From Epiperipatus broadwayi (taxonomy: Eukaryota; Onychophora; Udeonychophora; Euonychophora; Peripatidae), in contig JAQFVV010006509.1 in NCBI GenBank assembly GCA_028023455.1, forward strand, positions 559,529 through 623,528: DNA of 64,000 nucleotides, written 5' to 3'. Shown piece by piece: positions 40,132-56,386 of this stretch. Position 1 is the first letter of the stretch; each line of letters begins with the position of its first letter. The notes under the pieces are model-generated. The model was given only the letters and a program-made list of their open reading frames with translations. It ran no database searches and was not told the DNA's origin. Both the position numbers and the translations under genes were made by a program.

Positions 40132-42320
40132 TAAAATGATAGAATCTTATATTTATTTCTTTAATGTTAATTATTAATAAATAATTGGTAATACATTAAT
40201 CAATTTCATCATTGTTATTATTTTACTAAGTATGAATTGTTTTTAGGATATATTAATTTTGATAAAATCATAGCAAGTTGTATAATATTTGAGATTAAGT
40301 TTATGATTTGAAAATAATATAAAAATTCTTCTTAGAAAATCTAAGTGTCTTTTCTTATTCTGATAATGTTCTATAATGGTCTACATGTTTTGTTTTAATA
40401 AATAATTATAATTTATAAAAATTGATAGAAAAATTTTCTTTATTGATTTTAAGCATCATATATTATTTGAGAAACCCCTAATGTTGCTTATTCTCAATAT
40501 TTATTATTATCTCTATCATATAGACAATGTAATATAAATATTTTATATAAATAATGTTTATTTTTAATAAAATAAAATGAAAAACTATTTTTTAAATAAA
40601 ATTTATTGTTTATAGCAGAATACTATTTTGTATAAAGAAGTTCTTTTAGATAGTAATTGATGCTTATTTTCTAAACTGTTGATACCTTAGAATTCAAATT
40701 TAGGTTAAGTATGACATTTCCCCCCATGAAAGTAAAATTTTTCCAATGTCATGATTTTTTTTTCTATTATGCAAATTTGCTTACACAAATTTTGTGCTTA
40801 ATGGAAAATTGAATAACTAGGCCACAGAATACTATGTTCAGCAATAATGGAAATTTGACATTGTTTGCTTTCCATCTTAATTTATTCTATCACCTTAAAT
40901 ATAGAGCAGCACCATAGACATCAATGAATGTGTTATATATAATATTGTTCAGGAAATTAATATTTGGATATTCTTAGATTAAATGTAAAGATTTAAAAAC
41001 ATTTTTCATTAATATCATAAAGGTCACTGTGAAATTTAAATTGCGTTTTTAAGTCTAATTTTTGAACTTCATTCAGTTATTTTGATAATTAAAAAAAAGT
41101 TTATTACTATGATATTATATTATTTGTTTTAGTTTTTTTGTTTAACTCTTTTTGATTCTATTCTTCTAAATAAATAAATAATTTGTCAAGAGTTAGGATA
41201 CTTTTACAAGATACATAAAAACTTATATCAATATAAGCAATAGAAAGAAAATAGTTTCCTTGTCTAATAAAATAAAATCTTATGCAACAACATTTCATTG
41301 CATTCATAAACCAATGGCATGTGATTGAAACAAATAAAATAATTATTATAACTAAAAAAAAAAAAAAAATTCTTTTTTTTTTTTTAATTAAAACTGAGTT
41401 ATTGAATTTCCTGACTATTACGGAATATTAGATTTAAAATGTAAAAAGCAAAAGTATTTCCTTTAATCACCGTCTAAAAATAGAAAATTTATCTTTCAAC
41501 ATCACTTTAGTTCATTTATCAAAAAAAAAAAAGATATATACGACTTACTAAACATTTATTTTATTATTAGAGGTTACTTTTGTATTATGACCAGATTGTC
41601 GTCTTAAATATCTTTTAATATTAAAAGCGTTTGTGAAGTTTATATATATTCATTGATAGATTTCTGCTGATTGCAGATAGTAATTAAGGTAACAAGATAC
41701 TATGAACAAATCTAAAATATACTTGCTCATGGCATAAAGATATATATATTGAGAGAGGTTGGGTTATCCTAAATTTTGGAATTATAATTGCGATAGTTTT
41801 TGAAAAAAAAAGTTTTAATAATCATGATACATTAAATTTATGATTTTTTATTTTAATTTAAAGATAGGTCAGCCAAAGTCAGTGTTGATACATAATGAAT
41901 CTTTTTGTAAACTTTTCAGCATTCCTTCATTTTATCTATTTTGAGTCAAAATGATTTTCATTTTTATAACTGATGACAAAAGCGGTATATATAGATTTTT
42001 ATTTACTAAAAGAATAGTGAATAGGAATTCACATAAACAAAGTAAATAAATAAAAACAGTACTGATTTATAAAAAAGATATTTTAACTCCGTCAAGTAGT
42101 AATGTTGAGTAAAAATCTAAAATAATGACAGCTCTATTGTTATTTTCTACGAATGTAAGCATGCCAATGAAGTGCATAAAAAAGGATCAGTATGTGCATG
42201 AACTAAGTGTGTTTAATAATAGGAAAAGAATTACCAATTACCTCGTGAAATTACATTTACCTTATTGTGTTTTTTTTTTAAAAAAAAAACTATAAAGTCA
42301 TCCTCCCCCCCATATGTCAG
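40132..42320. other. AT-rich DNA, no gene seen
   Basis: Nothing beyond homopolymer runs (A16 near 41357 and T and A runs near 42270-42290). Confidence 0.55.
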
Positions 42321-42393
42321 AGCGTTGACCGGGATGCGAACCCGGATCCAGCTGCTTGGAAGGCAGCTTTGCTAACCACTAGGCCACCAACGC
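42321..42393 (-). tRNA. tRNA-Gly(TCC)-like sequence, possibly a pseudogene or SINE head
   Basis: The minus strand gives 73 nt with a 7-bp acceptor stem (GCGTTGG with TCAACGC, one G-T pair). The anticodon stem is perfect (GCTGC/GCAGC) around loop CTTCCAA, giving anticodon TCC for glycine. The 5-bp T stem is also perfect (CCGGG/CCCGG) with loop TTCGCAT. The A box, TGGCCTAGTGG, is good. Oddities are a D stem that pairs poorly (GCCT against GCAA) and a B box reading GGTTCGCATCC, with C where A is expected. Pairing also extends beyond the acceptor stem through TGTCA and TGACA flanks. A run of nine T lies about 40 nt downstream and could terminate polymerase III. No intron is present. Confidence 0.65.
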
Positions 42394-45639
<3,246 letters not shown>

Positions 45640-46425
45640 AGAGGAATTTGAACTCATGGTTTTTGAGTCTATTCATCCTCCATTTTATCTCAAGCAATCT
45701 TTACATGTGACCACACACATGCAAAAAAATGCATAATTCCCAAAATACATATTTTGTGCAGAACCAGCATTCATTCGTTGAGCTAGATCATAATCTACCA
45801 CTCATATATATAATCAGCTCTTGGTTTATATTAAGATAGCAATGCCTCATACTTTAATAGACAGACTTCAATCTTCTGACCCTTTCAACTATTCAATCAT
45901 CCATGTCATTGGAAAACACTCAAAACCCTTATTGGATTTGCTTATTATAGTCATACCCACATAGACATTGCCTTATAATTATATATTTCTAGGAAAATTA
46001 ACAGCCAATCCTTCTTCTATTAATACATATGCATATATAATGCCTGATAATATAAAGGGTTAGATTGATGTAATGTCCATATAGGTATGACTATAATATC
46101 AAATCCAACAACAGCTTTGAGCATTCCATCCATGTTTTTTAATGTAATGGTTGGTGAATAATTGAAAGGGTAAAAAGACTAAAGCATATCTTTTAATATT
46201 TAAAGAATTATTATCTTAATATAAATTGAATTCCAATTGTATATGTGTAGGAGATTATGATCTGGCCCAACTGATGAGTGCCAATTCTGCACAAAATACC
46301 TTTATTGGGAATTATATACATTTTTTGCATGTGGTTATGTGTATTGATTGCTTAAGTTAGAGAAAAGAATGAGTAGACTAGAAAATTCTGAGTTCAAATC
46401 CATTTATTTGAAATGTGATTGCTTT
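45640..46425. mobile_element. Unit A inverted-repeat element (locus 3)
   Basis: Two unit A copies of about 340-360 bp face each other. The left arm (about 45640-45975) carries TTTGAACTCATGG, CACACACATGCAAAAAA, TTTTGTGCAGAACCAGCA, GATCATAATCTACC, TTTATATTAAGATA and TTATTATAGTCATACCCA. The right arm (about 46080-46425) carries their inverses in reverse order: TAGGTATGACTATAA, ATCTTAATATAAA, GGAGATTATGATCTGG, TGCCAATTCTGCACAAAA, TTTTTTGCATGTGG and GAGTTCAAATCCA. A spacer of about 100 bp separates them. The strands differ at many sites, so it is old, and it encodes nothing. This is a clean dimer-inverted version of the unit seen as tandem arrays at 7.8 and 12-13.6 kb. Confidence 0.72.
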
Positions 46426-47399
46426 TTTAAAATCATTTTCTTTAAATTTTTGTTTAATTCAATTCTATTATTTTTTGCTGAGTCAAACACACATTAAACT
46501 AATAAGCTCTTCTCTGAACCAATTAGTGCAGCTTGTTTTATTGCTGCATTTATTCTATGATTATCGTAGAATAGCTTGAATTTCAGCCATTTGAAGAATT
46601 TACTTAACATTTTTGTTTATTTGATGAGGAAAATATAAATGAATATATATATAATGTTATATTAAACTAAAATGTATATTATGTTATATTAAACTAAAAT
46701 AATTAGATGTCATTATCATTCAGTGAAAAGTAATACAAAATCAAGAGCATTTTATTGCTTACTTTTTATTTTTGTAAAATTAAATAAAAGTTTTGTTTTT
46801 TGCTAAATATATAACATTTGATTTTAGAATTTATTTGAAGATACTTGTTTATTTTTAAAGTGCAATATTAAACAGTTAAGTTGTTATTGGCAAAAAACAG
46901 AAAAAATACTTACTATAAAGCGTCATAATTATTACTGTCATTTTTTAGCTATTATAAATTCAATTTTTAAATTGCAAATATTGCATTTATTTTTTGAATG
47001 TATTCCTTACTAAACATGCTTTCTAATAAACAATTGCTGCAAAATGATTTATTATTCACTGAAAAATAGTTTAATCATGAAGGTTAAAATGACTGGGTCT
47101 TTCATAATATGACTGTTTTTGTTTTGTTTTTTTCAAAGAGTGATAAATTATTTTTTAAATGATTATTGTTTTTTTTTATTTGTGATTTTAATAAATATTA
47201 TCAAAAATGTAAATATATAATGAAGAATAAAGATTAATCATTTAAAAATAATTAAAAATAAAAATCACAAATATGGGTACACCAAATTAGCCATTGTAAG
47301 ACTGATCATGACCACACATATAATAAATTAAAAATATTTTATTATAGTTATCACAATCATTTAATTATATTAGATTTGATTGCATTATGAGAAAAGGGG
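46426..47399. other. AT-rich DNA, no gene seen
   Basis: It contains a 20-bp string duplicated at 46654 and 46681 and otherwise nothing notable. Confidence 0.5.
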
Positions 47400-47766
47400 A
47401 CTATACAATCACTTTAGAGCAGATCATGCATGCATGCATACTCACAATATAGAGAGATGCATGTTGAGAGTAACAACAAGATATTGAAAACGCAATATAT
47501 GGCTAAGAGAACAAACAGGTTTTACTTATCTCAATAAAAAAATTAAAAGTCTGAAGTGTCATTGGGCTGGACATATTGCTAGAAGAGATGATAATGGATT
47601 GACAATTGAAATTCTAAATGACATTTCAAGAGATTGTAAAAGACCTAGAAGAAAGTGTGCAGAGATGATGTGGAGAAGAGAAGCTAAAGATCAGAGAAGA
47701 TGGATTGAACTTGGAGAGACCTTCATCCTGCAGTGGATTAATAATCGTTGATGATGATGATGATTA
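47400..47766 (+). mobile_element. 5'-truncated RTE copy (3' end only)
   Basis: From about 47445 the sequence follows 3610-3950 of the full-length element closely: GAGAGATGCATGTTG, GGGCTGGACATATTGCTAG, AGATCAGAGAAGATGGATT and CTTCATCCTGCAGTGGATT. It then ends in (TGA)n at 47748-47764. Similarity may begin as early as 47400 but is weak there. One internal deletion of about 30 bp removes the region equivalent to 3810-3845. The copy encodes only the C-terminal domain and includes substitutions and a frameshift. It is a dead, 5'-truncated insertion of the same family as 657-3968. Confidence 0.85.
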
Positions 47767-49959
47767 AATGAAAAACGAATTGCATAAGTATAAAGTTTAT
47801 ATATGTGTATGTGTAAAAATGGTATACAAAATACATGAACATATTAATTCTATCTAGAAACTTTTTTTAATGCTAAGTATTTATTCCTAATCAATCAATA
47901 ATATAAAAAATATATATAGATTTTTAATCATTTCTTTTCTTCCTGGAACACCTTTACCCTTATCTTTGATATGTTTTGATTCCCATAATAAAAAATAATA
48001 CTTGTTATAAACATTCTTTCACACATATGCACACACACAAATATATACATTCATACATTAACCCAAAGGCATGGATTTCTACACGATTATTTTCTCCACC
48101 CTTATCTAGTGAACCTTGGAGTCGATTAGAAAATGCCATGTTACTTCATTCTACAGTAATTCTCATAATACTATTATAATATTTTCTATGATTTTAACTC
48201 CTCCAATTACCAAATCATAAATAAAAAATAAATCAATAAAAAGTAGTTTTCCCTTAGGTTATTTAGTAAAAAAAAGAAAGAAAAAAGAATACTGAAATAA
48301 TTTAAAGCGATGTACTTTTTTTATATATATTAAAATTGACTTGCAAAGTTGCTGACATCAGAAATCATAACATTCTCATGGTATTTGAAACAGAGAATGT
48401 ATACAATTTTAAGCACTTTATATATATATTAGAAAACATTTAAAAATTGACATATTTAAATAACTAAGGACTACGAGAAACATAAGAAACGTAACTAGGT
48501 ATAAAAAATAATTCTCAAAATATAAATAATTCGTTTTCATTACATTTTATTCAGAGAATAAATTACATCTTCTAATATAAATACATTTATTATATACGCA
48601 TATATCTCCACATACATGCATGGTCTCAAGACGAAATAAATAATGCAACTGCACATTATGCCTTTAACTTTGGATTCAAATCCGGGGTAAGTAAAATTAT
48701 TTTCCAGGGGCTAAGGAATTTTTGCTTATCTAACTGTCTCGTAAGCATTCCTGCTAATACCTAATATTGACTAGCAAATGAGTATCTAGCTATTTTTAGA
48801 GTGTAAAACAAAAATAGAAAGTCACTTAAAAATCAACATTGGCAAGTGCGGAAAGTATTGTTCTATTATTAAATGTTTCTCTATGTATGAAAATGTTTTT
48901 TTCTGCAATGAAATATTTATTTAAAGCACTGTTTACTTTTTTAAATCTATATACACACTAACAGAATATGCTAATTCAAGTCCTTTTTGGTTCAAAGTTA
49001 TACTATCTTATATCTACGTAACTAATTTAATAAATAATCTTTCATGTATAATTTATTTTAAAGATAAAATTAAAAAAGTCAATACTGAATGCTATTTACA
49101 AAACCATCCTCCAAATTATTCTTGGCAATTTTGAATATCATCTTCAATAGAAAGATTTTGAAAGAAAAGCTTAATTTTTACATATACTGTTGTAATGTCA
49201 GTAATCTCAAAACCAATATTTCATTATTTTTTTAATCAGTGCAAATTATGAGGAAATCTATAAATTTATATAACTATCAGAGAACGACTTACTTCAATGA
49301 TATAGTGACTAGATTCTGTTAAACTTCCGTGCACTCCATCTCGCTTCTCTCTTTCCAACACAAACTTTTTAGGAATTTCCTGAGCAACAAACTTAATTAA
49401 TTATTTGTTTTATTATGATTTATTTAAGGAATATATTTTGTTTAATCTTAAATATGCACTAATATTTAAAAAATATAAAAGTAAACTCAATGCAAAGAGT
49501 AATATATTTAGTTCAGTAAATAGATGTATTTTTAGATACTCTATTTAATTTTTAATATACTATATAAATATTTTAATCACTAATCATTTTTAAATATTTA
49601 CTGTAATAGAAAAAGTATCCTTAGCATAAATGTTATTACAAAACTAAAAATCTTACCACAAAAAATAAAGATAAATTTTAATTGGTACATATTTATAAAC
49701 TTTGCTGAGAAAAAAGGAAAGAACTAATTAATAAATTCGTATTATTTCTATTGGAATATAAAGATAATCTACTGCTAAAAAATCAAAGGTTTAACATACA
49801 GATGTATTGTGGATGTTATTTACATAACTAAATATTTTACATGTATCAACATATGCATACTTTGATTATATGAAAGAATTATAAAAAGGTTACTATAAAT
49901 ATTCTTAATCTAACAAAATGGTTAATCTGGAATGATAAAAACTACTAATACTACAAGGA
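47767..49959. other. AT-rich DNA, no gene seen
   Basis: A GGATTCAAATCCGG string near 48673 resembles a B box but has no partner A box that I can identify. No genes are supported. Confidence 0.5.
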
Positions 49960-51265
49960 TTATAAAATGATTGTCCAATGACTTCTGGATTAGTTCAAAT
50001 TTGAAAGATCGACCATCAAAATCTTCTTTGAAATGTGTTAAATATATATATAATATTCAAAATATTCGACTTGTTAATTAAGCTAAACCATCTGGCATCA
50101 TTGGACATCAGTGAGATATATCATTTCATCCCACAAAAATGCATCCAAATTATTAAAGTGTTGCTGGATAAAACAATGTAATGTGCATAGGACTGAATTT
50201 ATCATCAAAACTGAGTGTAATGTGCATAGGACTGAATTTATCATCAAATGGTTAAATTAAATCAATGATGATATTATTGCCTTATATGACAATGTTTATT
50301 ACAAAATGAATGAAGGGTGGCCAATGGACCTCCCCATAAGTGGTATAATTCCAAGCATTATGTTTAATAAATTTGAAAAAAATCTAAATATTTCAAGTGA
50401 ATTCTTTCACTGTGATATATACAACATGTGGATAATGTCCTTATTTGCACTCCCAATACAAAAATCAATGAAATACAACAGGACTCTTTGAATGCTTCTT
50501 CTTTAAAATAGACAATTGATAATGAAGATAATGTAAAAGGCATCAAGTTCCTAGACTTATATACTCAGTGTAAAACTACCTAATTAAACTGCAAAGTGCT
50601 TATGAAGCCATTCATGTATGAGTCATTGTTTGCTCTGAGTCTACCACACTAAAATCTCATAAATTAGTGGGTTTCAAGGCATTTTTATTCAGGAACCATA
50701 ATATGTGTAAACTTAAATCTGACAGAACAAACAATATCAAAACTTATACAGTTATAAAATATTGGATATAAAAACATAGATCTTATCCAAACTGTAAAAA
50801 ACTTTTATTCTAAAATTAAACATCCAACCATCAAAACTAATAACAAATCCTAGATATCACTGTTACATTCCTAGGGCTACTTATTTGTTTGGTTACACAT
50901 AATGTTGGCTTTCACACCCTTCCTATTCTGAAGTGGCTAATTAACAGCACCTGTCTTTAGAGCTAAAATCTCAAATCATTTACAAAATTGTATGCAGCTA
51001 TACTAACTGCCATGCTGCTTATTATAAAGAATCAGACACCAATTTATTCATTCTTATTGCGCAACACAGATATTTATATAAATGAGCTAAGATGCACACT
51101 GAAGCAAAATTAGTTTTGTATGAGCATGGCTCTAACCTAGACACATATTCAAACCTACATCTGGTCAGCATCATCTATTCTGAATGTAATAATACCAAAT
51201 GCAAAGTGAAAGAGTCCTGGCATATTGTCAAAGATAAACAAACAATCAACAAATAGATTTCTGCA
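49960..51265 (+). pseudogene. Decayed Penelope-like element (RT plus GIY-YIG nuclease)
   Basis: On the + strand, pieces in two or three frames fall in Penelope order. RT motif A appears as DISEIYHFIPQ (from 50104). Motif B is EGWPMDLPISG (50312-50344), where functional relatives read MGSP. Motif C is VDNVLI (about 50428), with the second catalytic Asp changed to Asn. KFLDLY (about 50545-50560) is the FLDL/FLDV string characteristic of Penelope RTs. About 420 bp further on, IIYKIVCSYTNC followed by AAYYKESDTNLF and AQHRYLYK (50975-51085) matches the GIY-YIG nuclease of these elements, with Cys residues between the two halves. ESWHIVKDK and INK near 51210-51255 fit the domain end. Stops and shifts are frequent. 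The exact 5' and 3' limits are not visible. Confidence 0.65.
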
Positions 51266-52649
51266 TCTCCCTTTCAAAAAAATTGCCAGCATAAATAATT
51301 CATTCACCATTCAAATATACAAATTATCTATTATATCCATTCATTCATCATTCAAATATGCAAATTATCTATTATAATTTAGTGTCTAATAAATAGCACA
51401 ATTTTTTCATACTGTCAGTGTCATGACTATGACAATTACTGTTAAGTAGTCAAAAGCATGCTAGGCATACCATTCTAATTATATAATTTAAAGCTTTTCT
51501 CTAAATATGGTTGTATGTATATTTTGTATTACACTTTCCGATATAAAACTCACCAAATTCTTTGAAGTAATAATGTAACCACAAAATATAAGTTGAATAA
51601 ATAAAACAAAGATATCATGATTGTATTTTCAGAAAATTCTGTACAGTATATTAAAACAATTTACTATATAAATAACAAGTTTGGATGGAGTAATTTATCT
51701 GTATTGTTAAAACTTAACACATTAAAAACAATAAAATATTAAGCTCTCTCAATATATATATATATATATGCATACATATTAAGATTGTGGTAATATTGTG
51801 GTAATATCTGTTCTAATTTATTTTATATAAATCACAGTTATATACAGTGACCAATAAAATCAGTAAACTGTAAGCACTTTTTGCCTTTAAAAAGAAAACC
51901 TCTTTTCAATGAGTTCTCTTAATATTTTTAGAGATAAGCTGATACAATAAACATATAAATATTTAAAAAAACAGTCTCGCAACTTTCCCCATTTTTTTCT
52001 CATTATAATAGACTCTTTCACTAAGAGTTAAATGCTATAAATTAATAATTTTAACAGATATTATAATAATAATGGATTGAGCAACTTTTTCAAAACAAGA
52101 TAACTTAAGTAAATGAGTGCAATTTGTATTTTTTTCTTTCAAAATAACTTTTATTTGTGATTCTTTGCCGAGTGTCAATATCATTAGATTACAATAATGT
52201 CTAAGTTACACTTATTCTACCTCCCCTTTTCACCTATACATAATCCAACTGACAAACAATCATAATGATTACCTTATTAAGCATTATCAATATTTCACAT
52301 GTAAATTTTTCTGGGTACAACAATCATCTTTTGATAATCCTGGTCAAATAATAAGTACAATCTACTGGTCAAATAATAAGTACAATCTACAGGGACCTAT
52401 CAAGGCAGCCTGCTTAATAAATTACAACTTGAAATTTATTATGACCCACAGTGTTTTTACTCTGACTCCTGAGGGTTATGATCATACTTCATGTTAGTAC
52501 AAACATACCTGACTGTAAATCTGCAAGCAATTATTTACATTTTTGTACAATAAAATCATATAATTTAAATAATGAGAAATATAATTGGGCCCCTTCAAGT
52601 CTGTAGTGACTACATCCATCCAAACTGAAGACCTGGAGTGCCTCCTAAT
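51266..52649. other. AT-rich DNA with short tandem duplications
   Basis: No gene is seen. Near-perfect duplicates lie at 51298/51339 (period 41) and 52341/52366 (period 25). A (TA)n run of about nine units is at 51752-51769. Confidence 0.5.
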
Positions 52650-54169
52650 CTATCCTTTGAGAGGTCAGGATCTATCCTTTGAGAGGTCAGGAGAATTGAC
52701 CTTAATCAATAAAGGTAGTCAAACATTTACTCAATCTTCAATCAGCCTTCCTGCTTCTCAGTAACAGTGTTCTATAGGTTATGAGTACATCAGGGAATAT
52801 GGATACAAGGCTTTTGAGTTTGAAGTATAATAAATTGTTGTCACAAGGATGTCCTCATGTACATAATAACAGTGAATACTTAGAGTATATTAATTGATGA
52901 GTTCATTTGAGTATTCTATCTAAGTGATATAGTCTTGGTCAAATTAACTTTGGAACAAGTTTAATCCACCATCCATTTCTGACTTGTCCTCTTGTTGGTC
53001 TTTTTCAGCTCTAATTTTTTTAAGAAAAATTTCATGAAAGGTTTGTTCAGTTCCCCCTTGAAATATTAAAATGTTCTGGGCTTCCCAAATGGCAAAGTTC
53101 ACTTGAGTTGCAAGTCTGATTCAACCCAAATTCACCTTTTTTGATTGCTTTGGTAATGTCAACTGCAGCAGTATTTTTATCTGACATTTGTATTAGGAAC
53201 CATCTCCACTATAGTTCCATTTTTCACAATCTTGCATAATGTGTTCATGATCCTCCTCAACTTTATTGCAGAGAGAGCATATAGTGTCTAAACTAATCCC
53301 TCTCCTATAAATTTAGAAAGGCTCAAGTTGGGAGGACTCCAAGACTGACCTTGAGCAGAAAGTCTACCAGTTTTGGTTCTAATTTTAACCTCTTGGTCAG
53401 CCTCACAAATCCAATTATTCCAAGTAAGTGTTTACTTTTTTCTGCAACCTTATCATTATGTGAGAGCCCATAAGTATCCCAATAAGATAATTTTTCTGCA
53501 AACAAATTGCTGGAATTTTTCTGCAAACAAATTGCTGGAAGTCTTGATGTTGTTGATGATTATCAAGACCTGTTTCTTCAAGAAAACACCCCCTGTAGAT
53601 TGAGGGAGTCGATCTGTGGGATCCACTTTAATGCATGGCAAGGGACACTCAATTTTCTCATTCACACACAATAACCTGACCAAATGTTATGGGTCTGTTG
53701 CAGGAAAAAATTCTGTAGGGAGTGCAGCTCTAAACCATTCAACTTCTTAGGTTGCTGAAGGATCCCCATGCTGATTACTGGTGCTCCCCCTCCAGCACAG
53801 CATCCTACATAGTGTTTCAATTCATTTTATTAACACCCTTGTTGTGGAAAAGCCTGCCAAAAAGTCTGTTATCTTTGGCAGCATCACTGCATTTAGTAGT
53901 GTGATCTTTCCCAACAATGACAGAGAGACCATCCTCAAGAAATTTACAGTTTTTTCGACCTTATCAAACAAAGCCTCCTCCAGCTTTTTCTCAAAACATT
54001 GGGGGTAGAAGCCAGTCAAAAGCTGAGACATTTCTGCAGGGGAGCTCTAAATCTCACTGGGATTTTTTCCCAGTTCTAATCGATCATAAGGCTGATTTCT
54101 CCTCATTGCCCTTTAGACTAAAGTCACAAGCAACCTGGTCTAATATTTTTTCTAGCTCATCAATCTCCT

Positions 54170-54431
54170 CCCATGAAAAGAAAAACACTACCACATCATC
54201 CATGTAGGAAATATAGTGAATGTTATCTCCCAGCAATGGAATGGCAACTCTGGTTAGAGATGCCTCAATGGTCAACAGGAGAGGGTTGATGTAGGTTATA
54301 CCCATGAAAAGAGAAACACTACCACATCATCCATGTAGGAAATATAGTGAATGTTATCTCCCAGCAATGGAATGGCAACTCTGGTTAGAGATGCCTCAAT
54401 GGTCAACAGGAGAGGGTTGATGTAGGTTATA
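54170..54431. repeat. 131-bp tandem duplication across the RT YMDD box
   Basis: 54170-54300 and 54301-54431 are identical except for about one base near their start (AAAAAC against AGAAAC). The length is not a multiple of three, so the duplication also shifts the frame. Confidence 0.95.
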
Positions 54432-55003
54432 GAAAGGAGAGTACTCAGTGGTGAGCCCTGAGGGATGGAAACACAGGGCTAAACACCTGGAGTGACTTGA
54501 CCAGCAAAACAGAAAAACCTCATAAATTTTGCTGCAGGTTCTCTGTCATTTGGAGGTACACCTTATGCACTTAGAGTCACTCCAGAACACTGTGCAGTTC
54601 AATTCTGACACAATCTAAAGCACCAGCAAAGTCCCGTTGTACCACGACTGGCCAGTTCATCTTTATATTATGTGAATGGTCATCTATGAGGTGGAACCAG
54701 CTGATGGCATTAGCAGTAGAGCTCTTCTTATTAGCAAATTGATAGCATTTGCTGTATGATGTTCATCATCCTTGATGATACTTCCAATTGTCTTCATTAA
54801 CAATGGGACTGCAGAAATGGGTATTAAATTTCTCAAATCACTAGAAGCATCAGACTTTTTCAAAAGAGACACAGTAGCATTGGGGTAGATTCCACTGATT
54901 TCTCAGCATCCATTAGCAAGAAGTTCCATCATGTTCTTAACAATTGAAACCATGAAGGACCTAAGGTGTATCAGAAGAAACTTGGGAATTCCATGCAGAC
55001 TGA

Positions 55004-55214
55004 GGTGAGTCCCATCCTGAAATGCTTTGATTTTAGCTAGGATATGAGATTCAGTGATGTTGTGCAAATTGGAACCCCCAGTCAAGAAGGACTTATGGGA
55101 CTTAACTGGGGTGAGTCCCATCCTGAAATGCTTTGATTTTAGCTAGATATGATATTTGGTGATGTTGTGCAAATTGGAACCCCCAGTCAAGAAAGACTTA
55201 TGGGACTTAACTGA
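55004..55214. repeat. 106-bp tandem duplication in LINE copy 3
   Basis: GGTGAGTCCCATCCTGAAAT begins at 55004 and again at 55110, and the following roughly 85 bp match with a few differences, including a small deletion in the second copy. Confidence 0.9.
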
Positions 55215-56386
55215 TGTAGTGGGATTAAATTTTCCTGTGTAATGTTCTCAGATTTTAAAAAGCATGAAAGTTCCCACATATTTGTTGCCACCCATCTCGA
55301 TTGACCAAGAGCATGGGAGCTCTTGTCTTACCCAAGGACCCACCAAAGGTAATCCATGGTCCAGCAGTGCTACAGATGTAAATATTGTTGTGCCCTCTTA
55401 ATCGAGAGGTATTCAGCAACCACCTTCTGATTTTCCTTATTCTTGGGTTTTTAATTTCATAATTCTTGTTATTTTTTGTTCCTGAAGGAAAGAATGTTCA
55501 GTACTTCAGCAATAGAGTCCAGTTTCCTGATTAGATGCATGGCCCTTTATTGGCTTTTGTGCATTCAATAATATGATCACTCACAATTTTTATGAATTTT
55601 TTCCATGCAATTTCAGTAGGGGAGCTCAAAATCCTTATCCTGTTGAATTTAATGTACAATTCTGAAATCACTGTGGAGAAGCATTTGCTTTTGTTATCAT
55701 TCTAATTGTTTTCTTAAGTCCTGTAATAATCTTAGCATTCTCTGCAGGGCCAATCTGAACCACAAATGTCAGGTGATTTAAAACCAATGGCAACAGCACA
55801 GCTTCCAAAGAGGCAGAGCATGAGGGTGACATAAACCCAAAGTTGATTAAGGATTTTGTCTTGCAATTGTAAAAGAAAAAGCCCTAGGTTTAAAAAAATT
55901 ATCCCCATTTACTAGGGGTTGATTGACGCAATTAATGTATTTAGTCATCTATAATAATAGTGGGTAAGGGGCTGGTCTTTAATGTTATATTTATTGCATG
56001 AATCACACTATGAAACAGTTTAAAATTTTGTGATTATAAAATGTTAATTAAATGGCCATTGAATTGTATTAAAAAATTATACAATGAGAAGTAATCCATA
56101 GAATCTTAAACCAGGATACTGGGGCTTTATGATTAATCAAAAAAGCCATCCCTCCTGCAGCAATATTAGAGTAGGAGTAATGAAACAAGCCTGCTGATTG
56201 CAATAAATTTAGAGTCTTTGAAATAAGAATTAAAATGCAATTTAGTTTCACAAATGCATAAAATGTCAGGGTTCTGCATCCTGAACCAATGAAGTAATGA
56301 ATATGCCCTATGGATAGAATTCATCCCTCTGACAATAGAGGCAATTTTCAATGTAACCAACTCTGTGTTCAAAGTCATAACTTAAA

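Larger units (their letters stand above)
53200..56378 (-). pseudogene. ORF2 (endonuclease-RT) of LINE copy 3
   Basis: ORF2 begins at the ATG at 56376-56378, nine bases after the ORF1 stop. The endonuclease start reads KIASIVRGMNS, then WFRMQNPDILCICETKLHF (about residues 33-50), matching the 'NVRG...DI..I.ETK' opening with the catalytic Glu. RT pieces follow: NLIPISAVPLLMKTIGSIIKD (near 54800-54850, fingers), INPLLLTIEASL and SYMDDVVVFF (54195-54206, and again at 54326-54337 through a 131-bp duplication), and LKGNEEKSAL. Thumb pieces are KTVNFLRMVSLSLLGK (53.9 kb) and KLSYWDTYGL (53.47 kb). CSLCNKVEEDHEHIMQDC at 53225-53285 is the C-terminal zinc motif. It would have been the nickase and polymerase of the element but is thoroughly broken. 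Confidence 0.65.

Noticed and set aside
39853-40139. Poly-Val and poly-Ser ORFs
   Set aside because: Two frames of the GTA repeat.
48665-48700. GGATTCAAATCCGG as a tRNA or SINE
   Set aside because: The B-box-like string is palindromic and has no A box at suitable distance.
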